Below are positions 8,386 to 16,250 of a stretch of DNA of 64,000 bases, one piece after another. Each line of letters begins with the position of its first letter. The first letter of the stretch is position 1. The notes under the pieces are model-generated. The model was not told where the DNA came from and did no database searches. It saw nothing but the letters and a program-made list of their open reading frames with translations. Where the stretch lies: assembly GCF_003025615.1 (NCBI RefSeq), contig NZ_PYMJ01000006.1, positions 124,001 to 188,000 of the forward strand, written 5' to 3'. Both the position numbers and the translations under genes were made by a program. This DNA is from Photobacterium frigidiphilum. GTDB taxonomy: Bacteria > Pseudomonadota > Gammaproteobacteria > Enterobacterales > Vibrionaceae.

Positions 8386-9135
8386 TTAACTTACAGGTGT
8401 TTGCTTGGCCCTTTGAAGAACTCTTACCATGCGACCTATAACATGAAACCTCTTAAGTTCTTCTTTCTCGATAAAGAACGGACTGTAAGCACTATTGTCA
8501 CTGCGAACATAGTAGCCTTGTTTCATGAAATCATACTGAATCCGCTTCACCATTATCTCATCATCTATCCTAATTACGCAAACGCCGTCGCGCCCCTCTC
8601 TAGGATCATCGATTAACTTAACCAACATTAGATCTTCATCTACCAAAGTAGGTTCCATAGAGTCTCCATAAACGGGAACCACGGACAGTTTCGCTCCATT
8701 GAGGCCTTGGCTTATCAACCATTCCTTTGAAAAAGAAAACTCAGCAATAGGTGTCTCCGATACCACAAGGCAGCCAGTGCCTGCGCTGGCTCTTAAATCA
8801 TACTGGGGAACGTGAATTAATTCGTTAACCCTTTCTACCTTGATGGCGGCAGATTCTATTCCTGTTGCTAGCCAGCTAATATTTCTACCTGATGCCTCTG
8901 CTATTAGCGCAAGTCTATCTAGAGTTGGGTAAGACTTGCCGCTCATGTAATCCCTTAAAGTCTTATCCGAAAGGTTGCACTTTCTAGCGAACGACATTAT
9001 TGAGTCATTACCAATAACCTCTTTTAACCTTTCTTTAAAGGGGATTATTTGTTCGCTAGGAATAATCCCTAAGGGATTATTTTGCGAGATTAAGGATTTT
9101 TCTCCGGAACTCGTTGGTACATCTAGCTTTGTCAT
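8386..9135 (-). CDS. LexA/CI-like prophage repressor with S24 self-cleavage domain
   Basis: 249 residues: a helix-turn-helix around residues 46-66 (MSFARKCNLSDKTLRDYMSG) and a C-terminal S24 peptidase domain with nucleophile Ser159 in GDSMEPTL and general base Lys197 in IMVKRIQ. A likely cleavage bond is Ala118-Gly119 in RASAGTG, correctly spaced ahead of the serine. This predicts SOS induction through RecA, unlike the classical Mu c repressor, which has no such domain. The 35 residues ahead of the helix-turn-helix are unusually rich in Ile/Pro; their DNA contains repeated operator-like sequences. It is read leftwards, opposite to the lytic genes. Confidence 0.9.
   Translation of the reverse strand: MTKLDVPTSSGEKSLISQNNPLGIIPSEQIIPFKERLKEVIGNDSIMSFARKCNLSDKTLRDYMSGKSYPTLDRLALIAEASGRNISWLATGIESAAIKVERVNELIHVPQYDLRASAGTGCLVVSETPIAEFSFSKEWLISQGLNGAKLSVVPVYGDSMEPTLVDEDLMLVKLIDDPREGRDGVCVIRIDDEIMVKRIQYDFMKQGYYVRSDNSAYSPFFIEKEELKRFHVIGRMVRVLQRAKQTPVS
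9041..9101. promoter_or_regulatory. Operator-like repeats inside the 5' part of the repressor gene
   Basis: GGGATTATT occurs at 9041-9049 and 9073-9081 and inverted at 9061-9069. The last two form a perfect palindrome with a TAA centre. GGATTTTTC at 9093-9101 matches the half-sites of the intergenic operator. Four short repeats within 60 bases of coding sequence is unlikely by chance and suggests additional repressor or Ner binding sites. Confidence 0.45.
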
Positions 9136-9162
9136 TAGAAACCCTTAAATAAAACACAAGGA

Positions 9163-9198
9163 GAAAAATCCGTAGTGGTGTTGACATCCGGATTTTTC
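9163..9198. promoter_or_regulatory. Intergenic operator: 10-bp inverted repeat over the early promoter
   Basis: GAAAAATCCG (9163-9172) and CGGATTTTTC (9189-9198) are perfect inverted copies separated by 16 bases. The right half lies between the -35 and -10 boxes of the early promoter, as expected for a repressor site. Confidence 0.65.
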
Positions 9199-9209
9199 GT
9201 CGCTATATT
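9181..9209 (+). promoter_or_regulatory. Early lytic promoter (sigma70-type)
   Basis: TTGACA (9181-9186) and TATATT (9204-9209) are separated by exactly 17 bases, upstream of ner at 9271. This is near-consensus and points rightwards into the lytic genes. Confidence 0.8.
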
Positions 9210-9270
9210 AATTACACCAACAAGCAACACGATATATTTACTCGGGCGTGTAACCCGCAAGGATATCAAA

Positions 9271-9495
9271 ATGCAAACAAATGATCATGACTGGCATGAC
9301 GCTGATGTGAAATGCGCTCTAGAGAAGCTAGGGACAAATCTTTCGGCATTAGCAAGAGCGAATGATTTAGCCCCAGCAACATTGCGAAATGTATTCCGTA
9401 TGCGATGGCCAAAAGGGGAGCGAATTATTGCTGATGCACTTAATGAAAAGCCTGAGTCAATCTGGCCTAGTCGTTATGACAAGAAAATTGCGTAG
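9271..9495 (+). CDS. ner: Ner-like DNA-binding regulator
   Basis: A 74-residue helix-turn-helix protein of the Mu Ner/Nlp family: DWHDADVKCALEKLGTNLSA, ARANDLAPATL, then WPKGERIIADAL and ending IWPSRYDKK, the family's typical closing motif. In Mu, Ner turns down both the repressor and early promoters after lytic commitment. The start at 9271 is set by AAGGAT eight bases upstream. An earlier in-frame start at 9175 would overlap the operator and promoter and is rejected. Confidence 0.9.
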   Translation: MQTNDHDWHDADVKCALEKLGTNLSALARANDLAPATLRNVFRMRWPKGERIIADALNEKPESIWPSRYDKKIA

Positions 9496-9503
9496 GTGTA
9501 TGT

Positions 9504-11708
9504 ATGTGGTTAACAGCAAAAGAATGTACTGGTCTGCCAGATATGCCGACGAATGTTCATAATATAAGAGCCAAGTTAGATAAATTATCATCGAGAGAGA
9601 TCGGTTTGGCTGCTGGCGAGAGTTTTCGCAAGCGCCAAGGTTCAAAAGCATTTGAATATCATATCGATTGCTTGCCAACCAAGACGCAACAATACCTTCG
9701 TGAGATGCAAGCAAAGAAAGAAATTGCCGCCGCACGGGAAAAGTTTAGCGTTCTTAAGCAAATGAAAAATGCCGAGGAAGCAGACTCACTTTCACCCGAC
9801 GAAAAAGCACTGGCAATGAATAGCATAACTGGTGCGCGCAAAGCTAGATGCCTTGCTCGTGCAGAAGTTCTCAGTGCTTGCGATATCTATATATCGAAGG
9901 TCGAAGAAGGACGAACCCAAGCAACAAAAGATTTTGTTTGTCTCTTTAATTCGAAAGAGCTTGAGTTAGATGAAGGTACATATGCTGTGCTGGGGGGCTC
10001 TATTAGTGATGCTTCTGTTCGTCGTTGGAGGAAGTGGTATAGAGAAGGCGGTCTAGCAGCCTTAGATTCTCGTAAAGCATCAAATAAGGGTGCGTTCATC
10101 ATTGAGGTTCAGCCTGACATGAAAGAGTTCGCGGTGGCATTTATCGCTGAATTCCCACATGCAGAAGGCATGAAAATGCGAAAGGCCATTATGGCGCAAT
10201 TTAGTGGGACTTCCCTCGATATTCCTTCTTTAACGTCAACTCAGCGTTGGTTGAAACGATGGAAGGAAGAAAATGCCAGTCTTTATATGAGCATAAAGAA
10301 CCCAGACCAATGGCGCAGTACGTACATGGCAGCATTTGGCTGTATTAGTGATGGCATTAATGAATTGAATCAGTTGTGGGAGCTAGATGCTACCCCTGCG
10401 GATTTATTGTGTACTTTGCCAGATGGTAGTGAGCGTCGTTATCACCTCACAGGTCTCATCGACGTATGGTCTCGACGCCCAATGCTAATGGTTACAGAGA
10501 CACCAAGAACGGAATCGAATGCGGCCTTGATGCGCCGTGCCATTCTTGAATTCGGAAAACCTGCGGGCGTCAAGTTGGATAATGGTTCTGATTATGTATC
10601 GCGAGGAATGCTCTGCGTTTTGGATGCACTCGATATTACCTATGACATATGTACCCCCTTTAGCCCGTGGGAAAAGCCGCATATTGAACGTTTCTTTCGT
10701 AGCTTTAGCCACGACCTTTTAGAGTTAAAGCCTGGCTTTGTCGGTCACAATGTTTCAGAGCGTAAAGATATAGAGGCGCGTAAATCTTTTGCTGACCGTT
10801 TAATGAAAGGAAAGAAAAAGGATAAAGATAGAGAAGTCATTCGCGTCAATATGACACCAGAAGAGCTTCAAGTATTTTGTGATGATTGGGTTAACAGCGT
10901 TTACATGCATCGTGAACATGGATCCTTAAATACCAGTCCATTTGAGAAGGTCAATAGCTATAACGGTGCGATTGTTCGCGTTGAAAATGAGCGCGCGTTA
11001 GATCAGCTGTTATCTGTACCGACCAGTGGTGGTATTCGCTCTGTTAGTAAGAAAGGTATCAGGATTGACGGTATCCACTACAGTGCTCCTGAGTTGTCGC
11101 TGTATATCGGGCATCAAGTTCAAACGCGTTACGACAAAGATGACCTAGGACGTGTGATTTTAAGCGAGCTCGACGGCACGTTTATCTGCATTGCAAACAG
11201 TCCTGAATACGAAGGCCTTAACCGTGCAGATGTTGCTGCTGAAGCGAAGCGTCTACAGCGTTCGGCATTAAGTGAGGCCAAGAAAGCTATCAACCGATCT
11301 AAGCGTAAATATAAAACCCGAGATGTTGCTGACCGCATTATTGATCACGCTAAAGAGCAAGTTGCGAGTGTAGTCGCCATGCCAAAAAGAACCGAATTTT
11401 TTAATAACGCCTCCCTTCAAGGTGCCGCTGATGCAACACAGGCGCTAGAAAATGAAGGGAAGTCAGATATCCCACAGTTGACGCAAAAGGATTTCGATAT
11501 CCTGCGGGATTTACATCGTGAGTCTCAGAAAGAAAATGAAACAGAAGAGACACGTTTTTTACGGTGGCTGGAGTTGAACGACAAGGTGGAAGTTGGGGAA
11601 CAGCTAGATGAGGTTAATACACACTGGAAAAAACGCTATGAAACCACTCCTGAATTTAAAGGCCGTTACATGGTCTGGGAAGATTTCGGCGACAGCGCAT
11701 TCCGCTAA
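9504..11708 (+). CDS. Mu A-like DDE transposase
   Basis: 734 residues in Mu A domain order: an N-terminal winged-helix enhancer-binding region beginning MWLTAKECTGLP, a two-part end-binding region, and an RNase H-like catalytic core with Asp295 (LWELDATP), Asp359 (KLDNGSDY) and Glu395 (KPHIERFF), the DDE triad. A C-terminal basic region (about 600-640) would contact ATPase B and ClpX. It cuts and joins the phage ends for both integration and replicative transposition. It lies directly after ner and before B, as in Mu. No broken residues are seen. Confidence 0.95.
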   Translation: MWLTAKECTGLPDMPTNVHNIRAKLDKLSSREIGLAAGESFRKRQGSKAFEYHIDCLPTKTQQYLREMQAKKEIAAAREKFSVLKQMKNAEEADSLSPDEKALAMNSITGARKARCLARAEVLSACDIYISKVEEGRTQATKDFVCLFNSKELELDEGTYAVLGGSISDASVRRWRKWYREGGLAALDSRKASNKGAFIIEVQPDMKEFAVAFIAEFPHAEGMKMRKAIMAQFSGTSLDIPSLTSTQRWLKRWKEENASLYMSIKNPDQWRSTYMAAFGCISDGINELNQLWELDATPADLLCTLPDGSERRYHLTGLIDVWSRRPMLMVTETPRTESNAALMRRAILEFGKPAGVKLDNGSDYVSRGMLCVLDALDITYDICTPFSPWEKPHIERFFRSFSHDLLELKPGFVGHNVSERKDIEARKSFADRLMKGKKKDKDREVIRVNMTPEELQVFCDDWVNSVYMHREHGSLNTSPFEKVNSYNGAIVRVENERALDQLLSVPTSGGIRSVSKKGIRIDGIHYSAPELSLYIGHQVQTRYDKDDLGRVILSELDGTFICIANSPEYEGLNRADVAAEAKRLQRSALSEAKKAINRSKRKYKTRDVADRIIDHAKEQVASVVAMPKRTEFFNNASLQGAADATQALENEGKSDIPQLTQKDFDILRDLHRESQKENETEETRFLRWLELNDKVEVGEQLDEVNTHWKKRYETTPEFKGRYMVWEDFGDSAFR

Positions 11709-11745
11709 GTAACACTGCCGCCAAAAAACAACTACGGAGAAAACT

Positions 11746-12462
11746 ATGAAGCATAAAATTATTCCTGTCAAGAATGTAGCCCGTTTAGCCAGTGCTTATC
11801 AGGCGCTCGAAGACCGACCTTTTAATACACCGGGTATGGGGTTGGTCTGGGGAGACTCAGGGCTAGGGAAAACAACCGCCACGACGTGGTTAATTAACCG
11901 CTGTAACGGTGTTTACGTTCGCGCGCTAGCCCTATGGAACGCATCTGCAATGATACGTGCCATTGCAGAAGAATTGGACCTAGATACGAAAGGAACCCGT
12001 GCCGCTCTTGAAATGCGTGTAATAGAAAAGCTAGCTGAAACGCAGCGCCCCCTCTTTGTTGATGAAGCCGATCATATTGTTGGTAATGAACAAATGATGG
12101 AGACATTGCGTGACATTCACGATCTCTCAACCGTGCCTGTATTAATGATAGGTATGGGGCAGATGCGCAAGAAGATTGCTCGCTATGCCCAACTTGAAAA
12201 TAGAATTATGCACTGGATTGAGTTTGCACCTTGTGACCATGACGATGCAGTAACGATGGCTAAGGGAATGTGCGAGGTCGAGATTCAAGATGACTTACTT
12301 AATGAGCTGATTGCAGCGACGCGTGGAGAGATTCGACGTCTTGTTGTTGGTCTGGCGCAGATTGAGCAAGAAGCAAAAATCCAAGGGCTTTCAATGATTG
12401 GTAAATCGCAGTTTAAACGTGATTTCTTCCTTGGTCATCGGCCAACCAAGCGAGGGCATTAA
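11746..12462 (+). CDS. Mu B-like AAA+ ATPase, transposition target selector
   Basis: A 238-residue AAA+ protein with Walker A GDSGLGKTT (residues 36-44) and Walker B LFVDEAD (Asp106-Glu107). Mu B (312 residues) binds DNA as an ATP filament, attracts the transposase to targets and protects the phage genome from self-insertion. This version is shorter and lacks the N-terminal helix-turn-helix of Mu B, resembling the shorter ExeA/TniB-type ATPases found in many Mu-like phages. It is 37 bases after transposase A with a GGAG ribosome site. Confidence 0.9.
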   Translation: MKHKIIPVKNVARLASAYQALEDRPFNTPGMGLVWGDSGLGKTTATTWLINRCNGVYVRALALWNASAMIRAIAEELDLDTKGTRAALEMRVIEKLAETQRPLFVDEADHIVGNEQMMETLRDIHDLSTVPVLMIGMGQMRKKIARYAQLENRIMHWIEFAPCDHDDAVTMAKGMCEVEIQDDLLNELIAATRGEIRRLVVGLAQIEQEAKIQGLSMIGKSQFKRDFFLGHRPTKRGH

Positions 12463-12464
12463 TT

Positions 12465-12767
12465 ATGGGCGTAAAAGCTACTTATCAATCTGGCAACTCA
12501 AAACAAAAGATGTGGCAATCCATGCGTATTTTAGGTGTGTTCACTCCGTCAGATATTGCACAAACCGCCGAGGTTAGCTTGAACTATGCAAGTGTGTTTG
12601 TGGGTGTACTACGAAGAGCGGGTTATCTCAAAAAAGACCCAAGTAAAAATGGCCCTTTTGCTATGTATCGCTTACTGAGAAATACAGGTCCGCATGCGCC
12701 GCGTCATTGGACAAAAGAGCGATGTGTTTTTGATTTAAATAAGGCGGTTGTTTATGTGCTGGATTGA
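12465..12767 (+). CDS. Small winged-helix protein, early region
   Basis: 100 residues. Residues 15-60 (FTPSDIAQTAEVSLNYASVF, then LRRAGYLKK) read as a helix-turn-helix followed by a wing, typical of small Mu-like early regulators. It begins two bases after gene B and overlaps the next gene by 14 bases, so translation is probably coupled. No specific function can be given; it may act as a DNA-binding accessory factor. Confidence 0.65.
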   Translation: MGVKATYQSGNSKQKMWQSMRILGVFTPSDIAQTAEVSLNYASVFVGVLRRAGYLKKDPSKNGPFAMYRLLRNTGPHAPRHWTKERCVFDLNKAVVYVLD

Positions 12768-13077
12768 AGCATTAAAAACAGAATGTGAACAACACGGACA
12801 GGCTGAAATTAGCAGACGTATTGGGTACAGCAAAGCGGTCATTAGCCAGGTACTAAACGGGAAATACAGCAACGGAAATATTGAGCGAGTGAGAGAACGT
12901 GTTGAAGGTGCGCTACTTGGTAAAACAGTAGATTGTCCAATGCTAGGTGATATCACGTTAGATGTGTGTCAAAGCCATCAAAACCGAAAGTTTTCAGTGA
13001 CAAACCCAATGCGCGTTCAAATGTATCGGTCATGCCGAAGCGGCTGCCCTCATAGCTCGCTGTGTAAGGGGGAATAG
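12754..13077 (+). CDS. Helix-turn-helix protein with cysteine-rich C-terminus
   Basis: 107 residues. The start at 12754 (ATG, with AAGGCGG seven bases ahead) is preferred over an in-frame TTG at 12748. Residues 14-40 (GQAEISRRIGYSKAVISQVL) form a Cro-like helix-turn-helix; the C-terminal third has cysteines spaced as C...C...C...C (CPMLGD, DVCQS, RSCRSGCP, SLCKG), a possible metal site or iron-sulfur cluster. It is probably a phage regulator; the cysteine tail is unusual and resembles short proteins annotated only as transcriptional regulators in other Mu-like phages. Confidence 0.7.
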   Translation: MCWIEALKTECEQHGQAEISRRIGYSKAVISQVLNGKYSNGNIERVRERVEGALLGKTVDCPMLGDITLDVCQSHQNRKFSVTNPMRVQMYRSCRSGCPHSSLCKGE

Positions 13078-13079
13078 CA

Positions 13080-13388
13080 ATGTTTCGACATTATGGGCGT
13101 ATTGATACCAACTTCAAAGGCATTGTCACTATTGCTCCAGAAACTCTTCAATGTTTACTCATTAATGGGAGTGTTAGCGTGCCTTTCTCTTGTATTCAAT
13201 TTGACGTTGACGAAGGTGATTATTTTTTGTGTTTTCAGATCAATAGTCTCAATAAAGAAGCTAGCGTTGAAATAACAATTTTTGCATTGGTGGTAACTAT
13301 GAGTCATGTGCTCTTCGATATCGTATGTGGTGATTTGGATGAACACTGGTCAGCTGTAAAAGAGGATTACATAAATGATGAAGCTTAA
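13080..13388 (+). CDS. Hypothetical early phage protein
   Basis: 102 residues with no motif I recognise: no signal peptide, a mixed alpha/beta-looking sequence, and a hydrophobic stretch near residues 64-82 (VEITIFALVVTMSHVLFDIV) that could be a buried strand-helix or a weak membrane segment. It follows the previous gene by two bases and overlaps the next by 14 bases, so it is part of the early operon. Confidence 0.6.
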   Translation: MFRHYGRIDTNFKGIVTIAPETLQCLLINGSVSVPFSCIQFDVDEGDYFLCFQINSLNKEASVEITIFALVVTMSHVLFDIVCGDLDEHWSAVKEDYINDEA

Positions 13389-13710
13389 TGAACGCCGTCG
13401 CGCAGTGAAAAATGCCGTAGCACTGCTATGTAGAGCAGGCAGCGAAATAGTTGCTTTTAATCTTTCGTACTCACGTCCAGTCATTGAAATTAACTTTCCA
13501 ACCGTTCGCCTTTCACAGAAAGCGGTCGCCATCGTTGAGCGTGTTGGTGGTGCTGCAAGTCGCACCATTTATGTCGCACGCTTTAATAGCTGTGTTATCC
13601 GCTGGACCGATGGTTTACCAGAAGCGCAAACCGAACAATGCAAGGCGCTCGTTAGCCATCTTAATGAGTACAGTACTGCCACCAATTCGGTGTGGCCTAA
13701 AAACTTTTGA
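13375..13710 (+). CDS. Hypothetical early phage protein
   Basis: 111 residues, basic N-terminus (MMKLNERRRAVKNAV), then SYSRPVIEINFPTVRLSQ and a second half with VARFNSCVIRWTDGLP. The two halves look like short beta-hairpins and could be a small nucleic-acid-associated fold, but I do not recognise the family. It overlaps the upstream gene by 14 bases, with the start within that gene's end. Confidence 0.6.
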   Translation: MMKLNERRRAVKNAVALLCRAGSEIVAFNLSYSRPVIEINFPTVRLSQKAVAIVERVGGAASRTIYVARFNSCVIRWTDGLPEAQTEQCKALVSHLNEYSTATNSVWPKNF

Positions 13711-13723
13711 TAAGGATTACCAC

Positions 13724-14149
13724 ATGCTTGTTGAAAAGATTATTGAGCAGTTGCGCGACCACCCAGCCACGAGAACTGAACTAACCGTTAGTGTTGGTGG
13801 CGCATCAAAAAGAGGTGTTCACGGGCGATTACAAATGCTTATTGCCAGGGGGTTTATTACCCGTTCAAACAGAAAGCCTTATGTGTACACCTTAGTGACA
13901 GAGGTTGGGTTATTTATTCCCTGCCCTGCGTGCCGTCGAGTGCGGCCATGTTGGGTGTTGACTGGCGGTGTATGTAATTACTGCCGCAACTTAAAAGGCG
14001 CATGGATTAGCAAGGTTGAGGGTGCGAAGGAGCCCATCCCCAAAAAACAACGCGCAGCAAATACTCGCGCACAGCAATATAAAAACGATGATGCGGTATC
14101 AAGGGCCTTTCACAGGCTGCTGCGCTGCGCATCCATTGGAGGGGCTTGA
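13724..14149 (+). CDS. Small protein with winged helix and C4 zinc ribbon
   Basis: 141 residues. The start at 13724 follows TAAGGAT by seven bases; the same frame is open further upstream but there it only shadows the preceding gene. The N-terminus (residues 4-48, including HPATRTELTVSVGGASKRGV) resembles a winged helix. Cys67, Cys70, Cys84 and Cys87 (CPAC...CNYC) make a C4 zinc ribbon. The basic C-terminus suggests nucleic-acid binding. Comparable helix-plus-zinc-ribbon proteins recur in the early region of Mu-like phages without an assigned role. Confidence 0.65.
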   Translation: MLVEKIIEQLRDHPATRTELTVSVGGASKRGVHGRLQMLIARGFITRSNRKPYVYTLVTEVGLFIPCPACRRVRPCWVLTGGVCNYCRNLKGAWISKVEGAKEPIPKKQRAANTRAQQYKNDDAVSRAFHRLLRCASIGGA

Positions 14150-14150
14150 T

Positions 14151-14342
14151 ATGGCAAAGATTACGCTGGAGTTTGGCCGCACCCCTGATGGGCGCATTGG
14201 GTTTAAAGGGTTAGCAGAGTTTACGGGGGATGCGGGGGTGGATGCAGTCACCTCTCAGATTACCCAAAACGTAGAAAGTATGTTGATTTCAATGGGTGTC
14301 GAGCGCAATACCGATGCCTTAAATATAACGGAAAAGGAATGA
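14151..14342 (+). CDS. Hypothetical 63-residue early phage protein
   Basis: Begins at 14151 one base after the previous stop, with GGAGGGG ten bases upstream. The sequence MAKITLEFGRTPDGRIGFKG is followed by a helix; there are no cysteines and no membrane segment. Its opening resembles the next small protein (both start MAK and contain a short beta-hairpin), so they may be distant duplicates. Confidence 0.55.
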   Translation: MAKITLEFGRTPDGRIGFKGLAEFTGDAGVDAVTSQITQNVESMLISMGVERNTDALNITEKE

Positions 14343-14345
14343 GTC

Positions 14346-14561
14346 ATGGCGAAGCCAGCAATCAAGGCAAAAGTAATTATAACCATTAAAGAACACGCGA
14401 ATGGTCAGTTTGAATTTGCGTGTTCAGAAATTCAAGGGAAGTCAGAGTTATTAAATGGTCTAGCTCACCATGTTGCGCTGCATCTTCCAAGAACGGTAGC
14501 AGCTGCTGCTAGAGATTTTCTCGAACCAAAAAAGGACTCAAACAATGCCTCATTCCACTAA
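14346..14561 (+). CDS. Hypothetical 71-residue early phage protein
   Basis: Starts three bases after the preceding gene and overlaps the DUF3164 gene by 17 bases. An N-terminal hairpin (KAKVIITIKEHANGQFEF) is followed by a helical C-terminus. No known motif. Tight packing supports translation. Confidence 0.55.
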   Translation: MAKPAIKAKVIITIKEHANGQFEFACSEIQGKSELLNGLAHHVALHLPRTVAAAARDFLEPKKDSNNASFH

Positions 14562-15165
14562 TCAAATCCCTGATGGTTACCGTGTAAATGCAATGGGCCA
14601 CCTTGTACCAGATAGTCAAATAAAAGCCATCGACCTATTGCGTGATGATGTCGTTAAAAAAATCGTTGAGGATGCCCGTATTGAGCAGCAGCGCCTTGCT
14701 GCATTCAAAGCTGCGGCTATGAGTAACATCGCCGACTTTGTTGACTTGAGCGCTGAAGAGTATGGCGTTAATTATGGCGGAACCAAGGGCAACGTTTCAC
14801 TCATGTCATTCGATGGTAAATACAAGCTGCAACGTGCAGTTGGCGAGCACCGCGTTTTTGATGAGCGTATACAGGCCGCAAAAGCAAAGATTGATGCCTG
14901 TATTCATCGCTGGTCAGAAGGGGCAAACGATCACATTAAAGCGTTGGTTGAGCATGCATTTCGCGTGAGCAAACAAGGTCATATTGATGTTAACCAGGTA
15001 TTAAGCTTGCGGTCGCTAGACATCGACGATGCCGACTGGATGGAAGCAATGGATGCCATTGCTGACTCTATTCAAATTTCAGGGACAAGCACGTACTTGC
15101 GTTTGTATGAGCGTCAGAGCAACGGGCAATACAAGCAAATATCACTCGATATCAGCAAGCTATAA
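14545..15165 (+). CDS. DUF3164-family phage protein
   Basis: 206 residues typical of DUF3164, a family found in the early operon of Mu-like phages: IPDGYRVNAMGHLVP, LLRDDVVKKIVEDA, a lysine/arginine-rich helical middle and the closing LRLYERQSNGQYKQISLDIS. The biochemical role is unknown. In many relatives it precedes the Gam-type end-protection gene; here the following genes show no Gam similarity. Confidence 0.8.
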   Translation: MPHSTNQIPDGYRVNAMGHLVPDSQIKAIDLLRDDVVKKIVEDARIEQQRLAAFKAAAMSNIADFVDLSAEEYGVNYGGTKGNVSLMSFDGKYKLQRAVGEHRVFDERIQAAKAKIDACIHRWSEGANDHIKALVEHAFRVSKQGHIDVNQVLSLRSLDIDDADWMEAMDAIADSIQISGTSTYLRLYERQSNGQYKQISLDISKL

Positions 15166-15177
15166 GGAATTATCGAT

Positions 15178-15288
15178 ATGGAAAAAATAAAAGCTTATGG
15201 ATGGGGGTTGATTTTCACTTTGCTCGTAATGGCTGCATTTGTTTTTCAGTGGTCAGTTGTTGAGTTTGTATTGTGGTGCTTTAAATAA
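15178..15288 (+). CDS. 36-residue single-span membrane protein
   Basis: ATG at 15178, AAGGAAT ten bases upstream, stop at 15286-15288. The product is MEKIKAYGWGLIFTLLVMAA followed by FVFQWSVVEFVLWCFK, with one hydrophobic helix. It resembles the 40-residue product at 15884 in ending with a VVEF/VIEF-type aromatic stretch. Role unknown; candidates are superinfection exclusion or an accessory lysis or host-takeover peptide. Confidence 0.5.
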   Translation: MEKIKAYGWGLIFTLLVMAAFVFQWSVVEFVLWCFK

Positions 15289-15306
15289 CAGCAAGGAGTT
15301 AGCTAC

Positions 15307-15819
15307 ATGAACAAAAACTTAATCAAAGCGATTGAAGACTGCGGCCTAGACGTTAGCGATGTAACCAGCATTTTAGCTACGCACTTAGCGGTGATATCTG
15401 AAGGCTTGGTAATAACGGATATGGATGGCAGTGTCATTGATTTTAATGTCGAGGATGGCGTCATTGAATTGCCATTTACTGCCCCTGTATTAGTAAACAG
15501 TAATAATACGATTAAATATATAAATGGTTCTGAAAAGAATTATCAACACTCACCATCGCAAGAATACCCGTGGTTTTCCCATGACCCAGATGGCGACACA
15601 TTTCTGTTTTTCAAAACGAAAGAAGAAGCAAGGTTGCATTCGAATGACGATATTCAATGTTATTTGGGTGATGTATGGGATGAAGGTGTAGAGAACGTAA
15701 TGATTGGGCGCACTCATGGCGTATCAACCAAAACGAATATACGGCATACCGATGAAGACGGTAATGAATTGGCGCACGGCGCTTATATATGTGATTACGA
15801 AATTAAGCCTTTGGTGTAG
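15307..15819 (+). CDS. Hypothetical acidic phage protein
   Basis: 170 residues with an excellent ribosome site (AAGGAG, nine bases ahead). The composition is strongly acidic with many Asp and Asn. The middle, QEYPWFSHDPDGDTFLFFKT and KEEARLH, resembles small phage or plasmid proteins that describe a compact alpha/beta domain, but no family name is justified. It lies in the variable early cassette. Confidence 0.6.
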   Translation: MNKNLIKAIEDCGLDVSDVTSILATHLAVISEGLVITDMDGSVIDFNVEDGVIELPFTAPVLVNSNNTIKYINGSEKNYQHSPSQEYPWFSHDPDGDTFLFFKTKEEARLHSNDDIQCYLGDVWDEGVENVMIGRTHGVSTKTNIRHTDEDGNELAHGAYICDYEIKPLV

Positions 15820-15830
15820 TTAGCTTTCAC

Positions 15831-15851
15831 CATGCGCGTGCAAGGCGCATG
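15831..15851 (+). other. Intercistronic hairpin
   Basis: CATGCGC (15831-15837) and GCGCATG (15845-15851) form a perfect 7-bp stem with a 7-base loop. No T-run follows, so it is more likely a processing or stability element than a terminator. Confidence 0.4.
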
Positions 15852-15883
15852 AGTAAGTTAACTGGTAGTGAGGATGGTAAAAA

Positions 15884-16006
15884 ATGGACGGTTCAGGTTG
15901 GGGTGCGGTAATTATTACGTTTGGATTCATCTGTGCGATTGTTGGGTGGGTAGTTATAGAGTTTATCTTGTACTTACTCTCATTTGTAAATGTATCAATT
16001 GGATAG
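15884..16006 (+). CDS. 40-residue single-span membrane protein
   Basis: ATG at 15884 with GAGGATGG upstream, stop 16004-16006. The product is MDGSGWGAVIITFGFICAIV followed by GWVVIEFILYLLSFVNVSIG, nearly entirely one hydrophobic segment. It shares the G-W-G opening and the V-I/V-E-F element with the 36-residue protein at 15178, so the two may be a duplicated pair flanking the 170-residue gene. Confidence 0.5.
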   Translation: MDGSGWGAVIITFGFICAIVGWVVIEFILYLLSFVNVSIG

Positions 16007-16015
16007 GTGAATAAT

Positions 16016-16249
16016 ATGCGTAATAAGTCATTCATTGCCGTACACAGTATTGGCGCGATTGAGAATGAAATATTTTGTGCAGAAGGTTTATTGGAAGAAG
16101 TCGGCACAGCCTATCCAGACGATTCTTTTGAAGATGGCTATGCCGCCGCCCTTCGCTGGATGATGGGAAAAGAGCCCTCTTCGGTTGAAGAAGAATACCG
16201 CTCGATATTGGATGGAAAGTTACTAGCAGTAATCAACGAAGGCGAATGA
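16016..16249 (+). CDS. Hypothetical 77-residue phage protein
   Basis: Start at 16016 chosen because AGGTGA lies five bases before it; an in-frame GTG at 16007 has no ribosome site. The sequence is acidic and helical (FEDGYAAALRWMMGKEPSSV, then EEEYRSILDGKL). No family recognised. It ends one base before the next start, so coupling is likely. Confidence 0.6.
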   Translation: MRNKSFIAVHSIGAIENEIFCAEGLLEEVGTAYPDDSFEDGYAAALRWMMGKEPSSVEEEYRSILDGKLLAVINEGE

Positions 16250-16250
16250 C

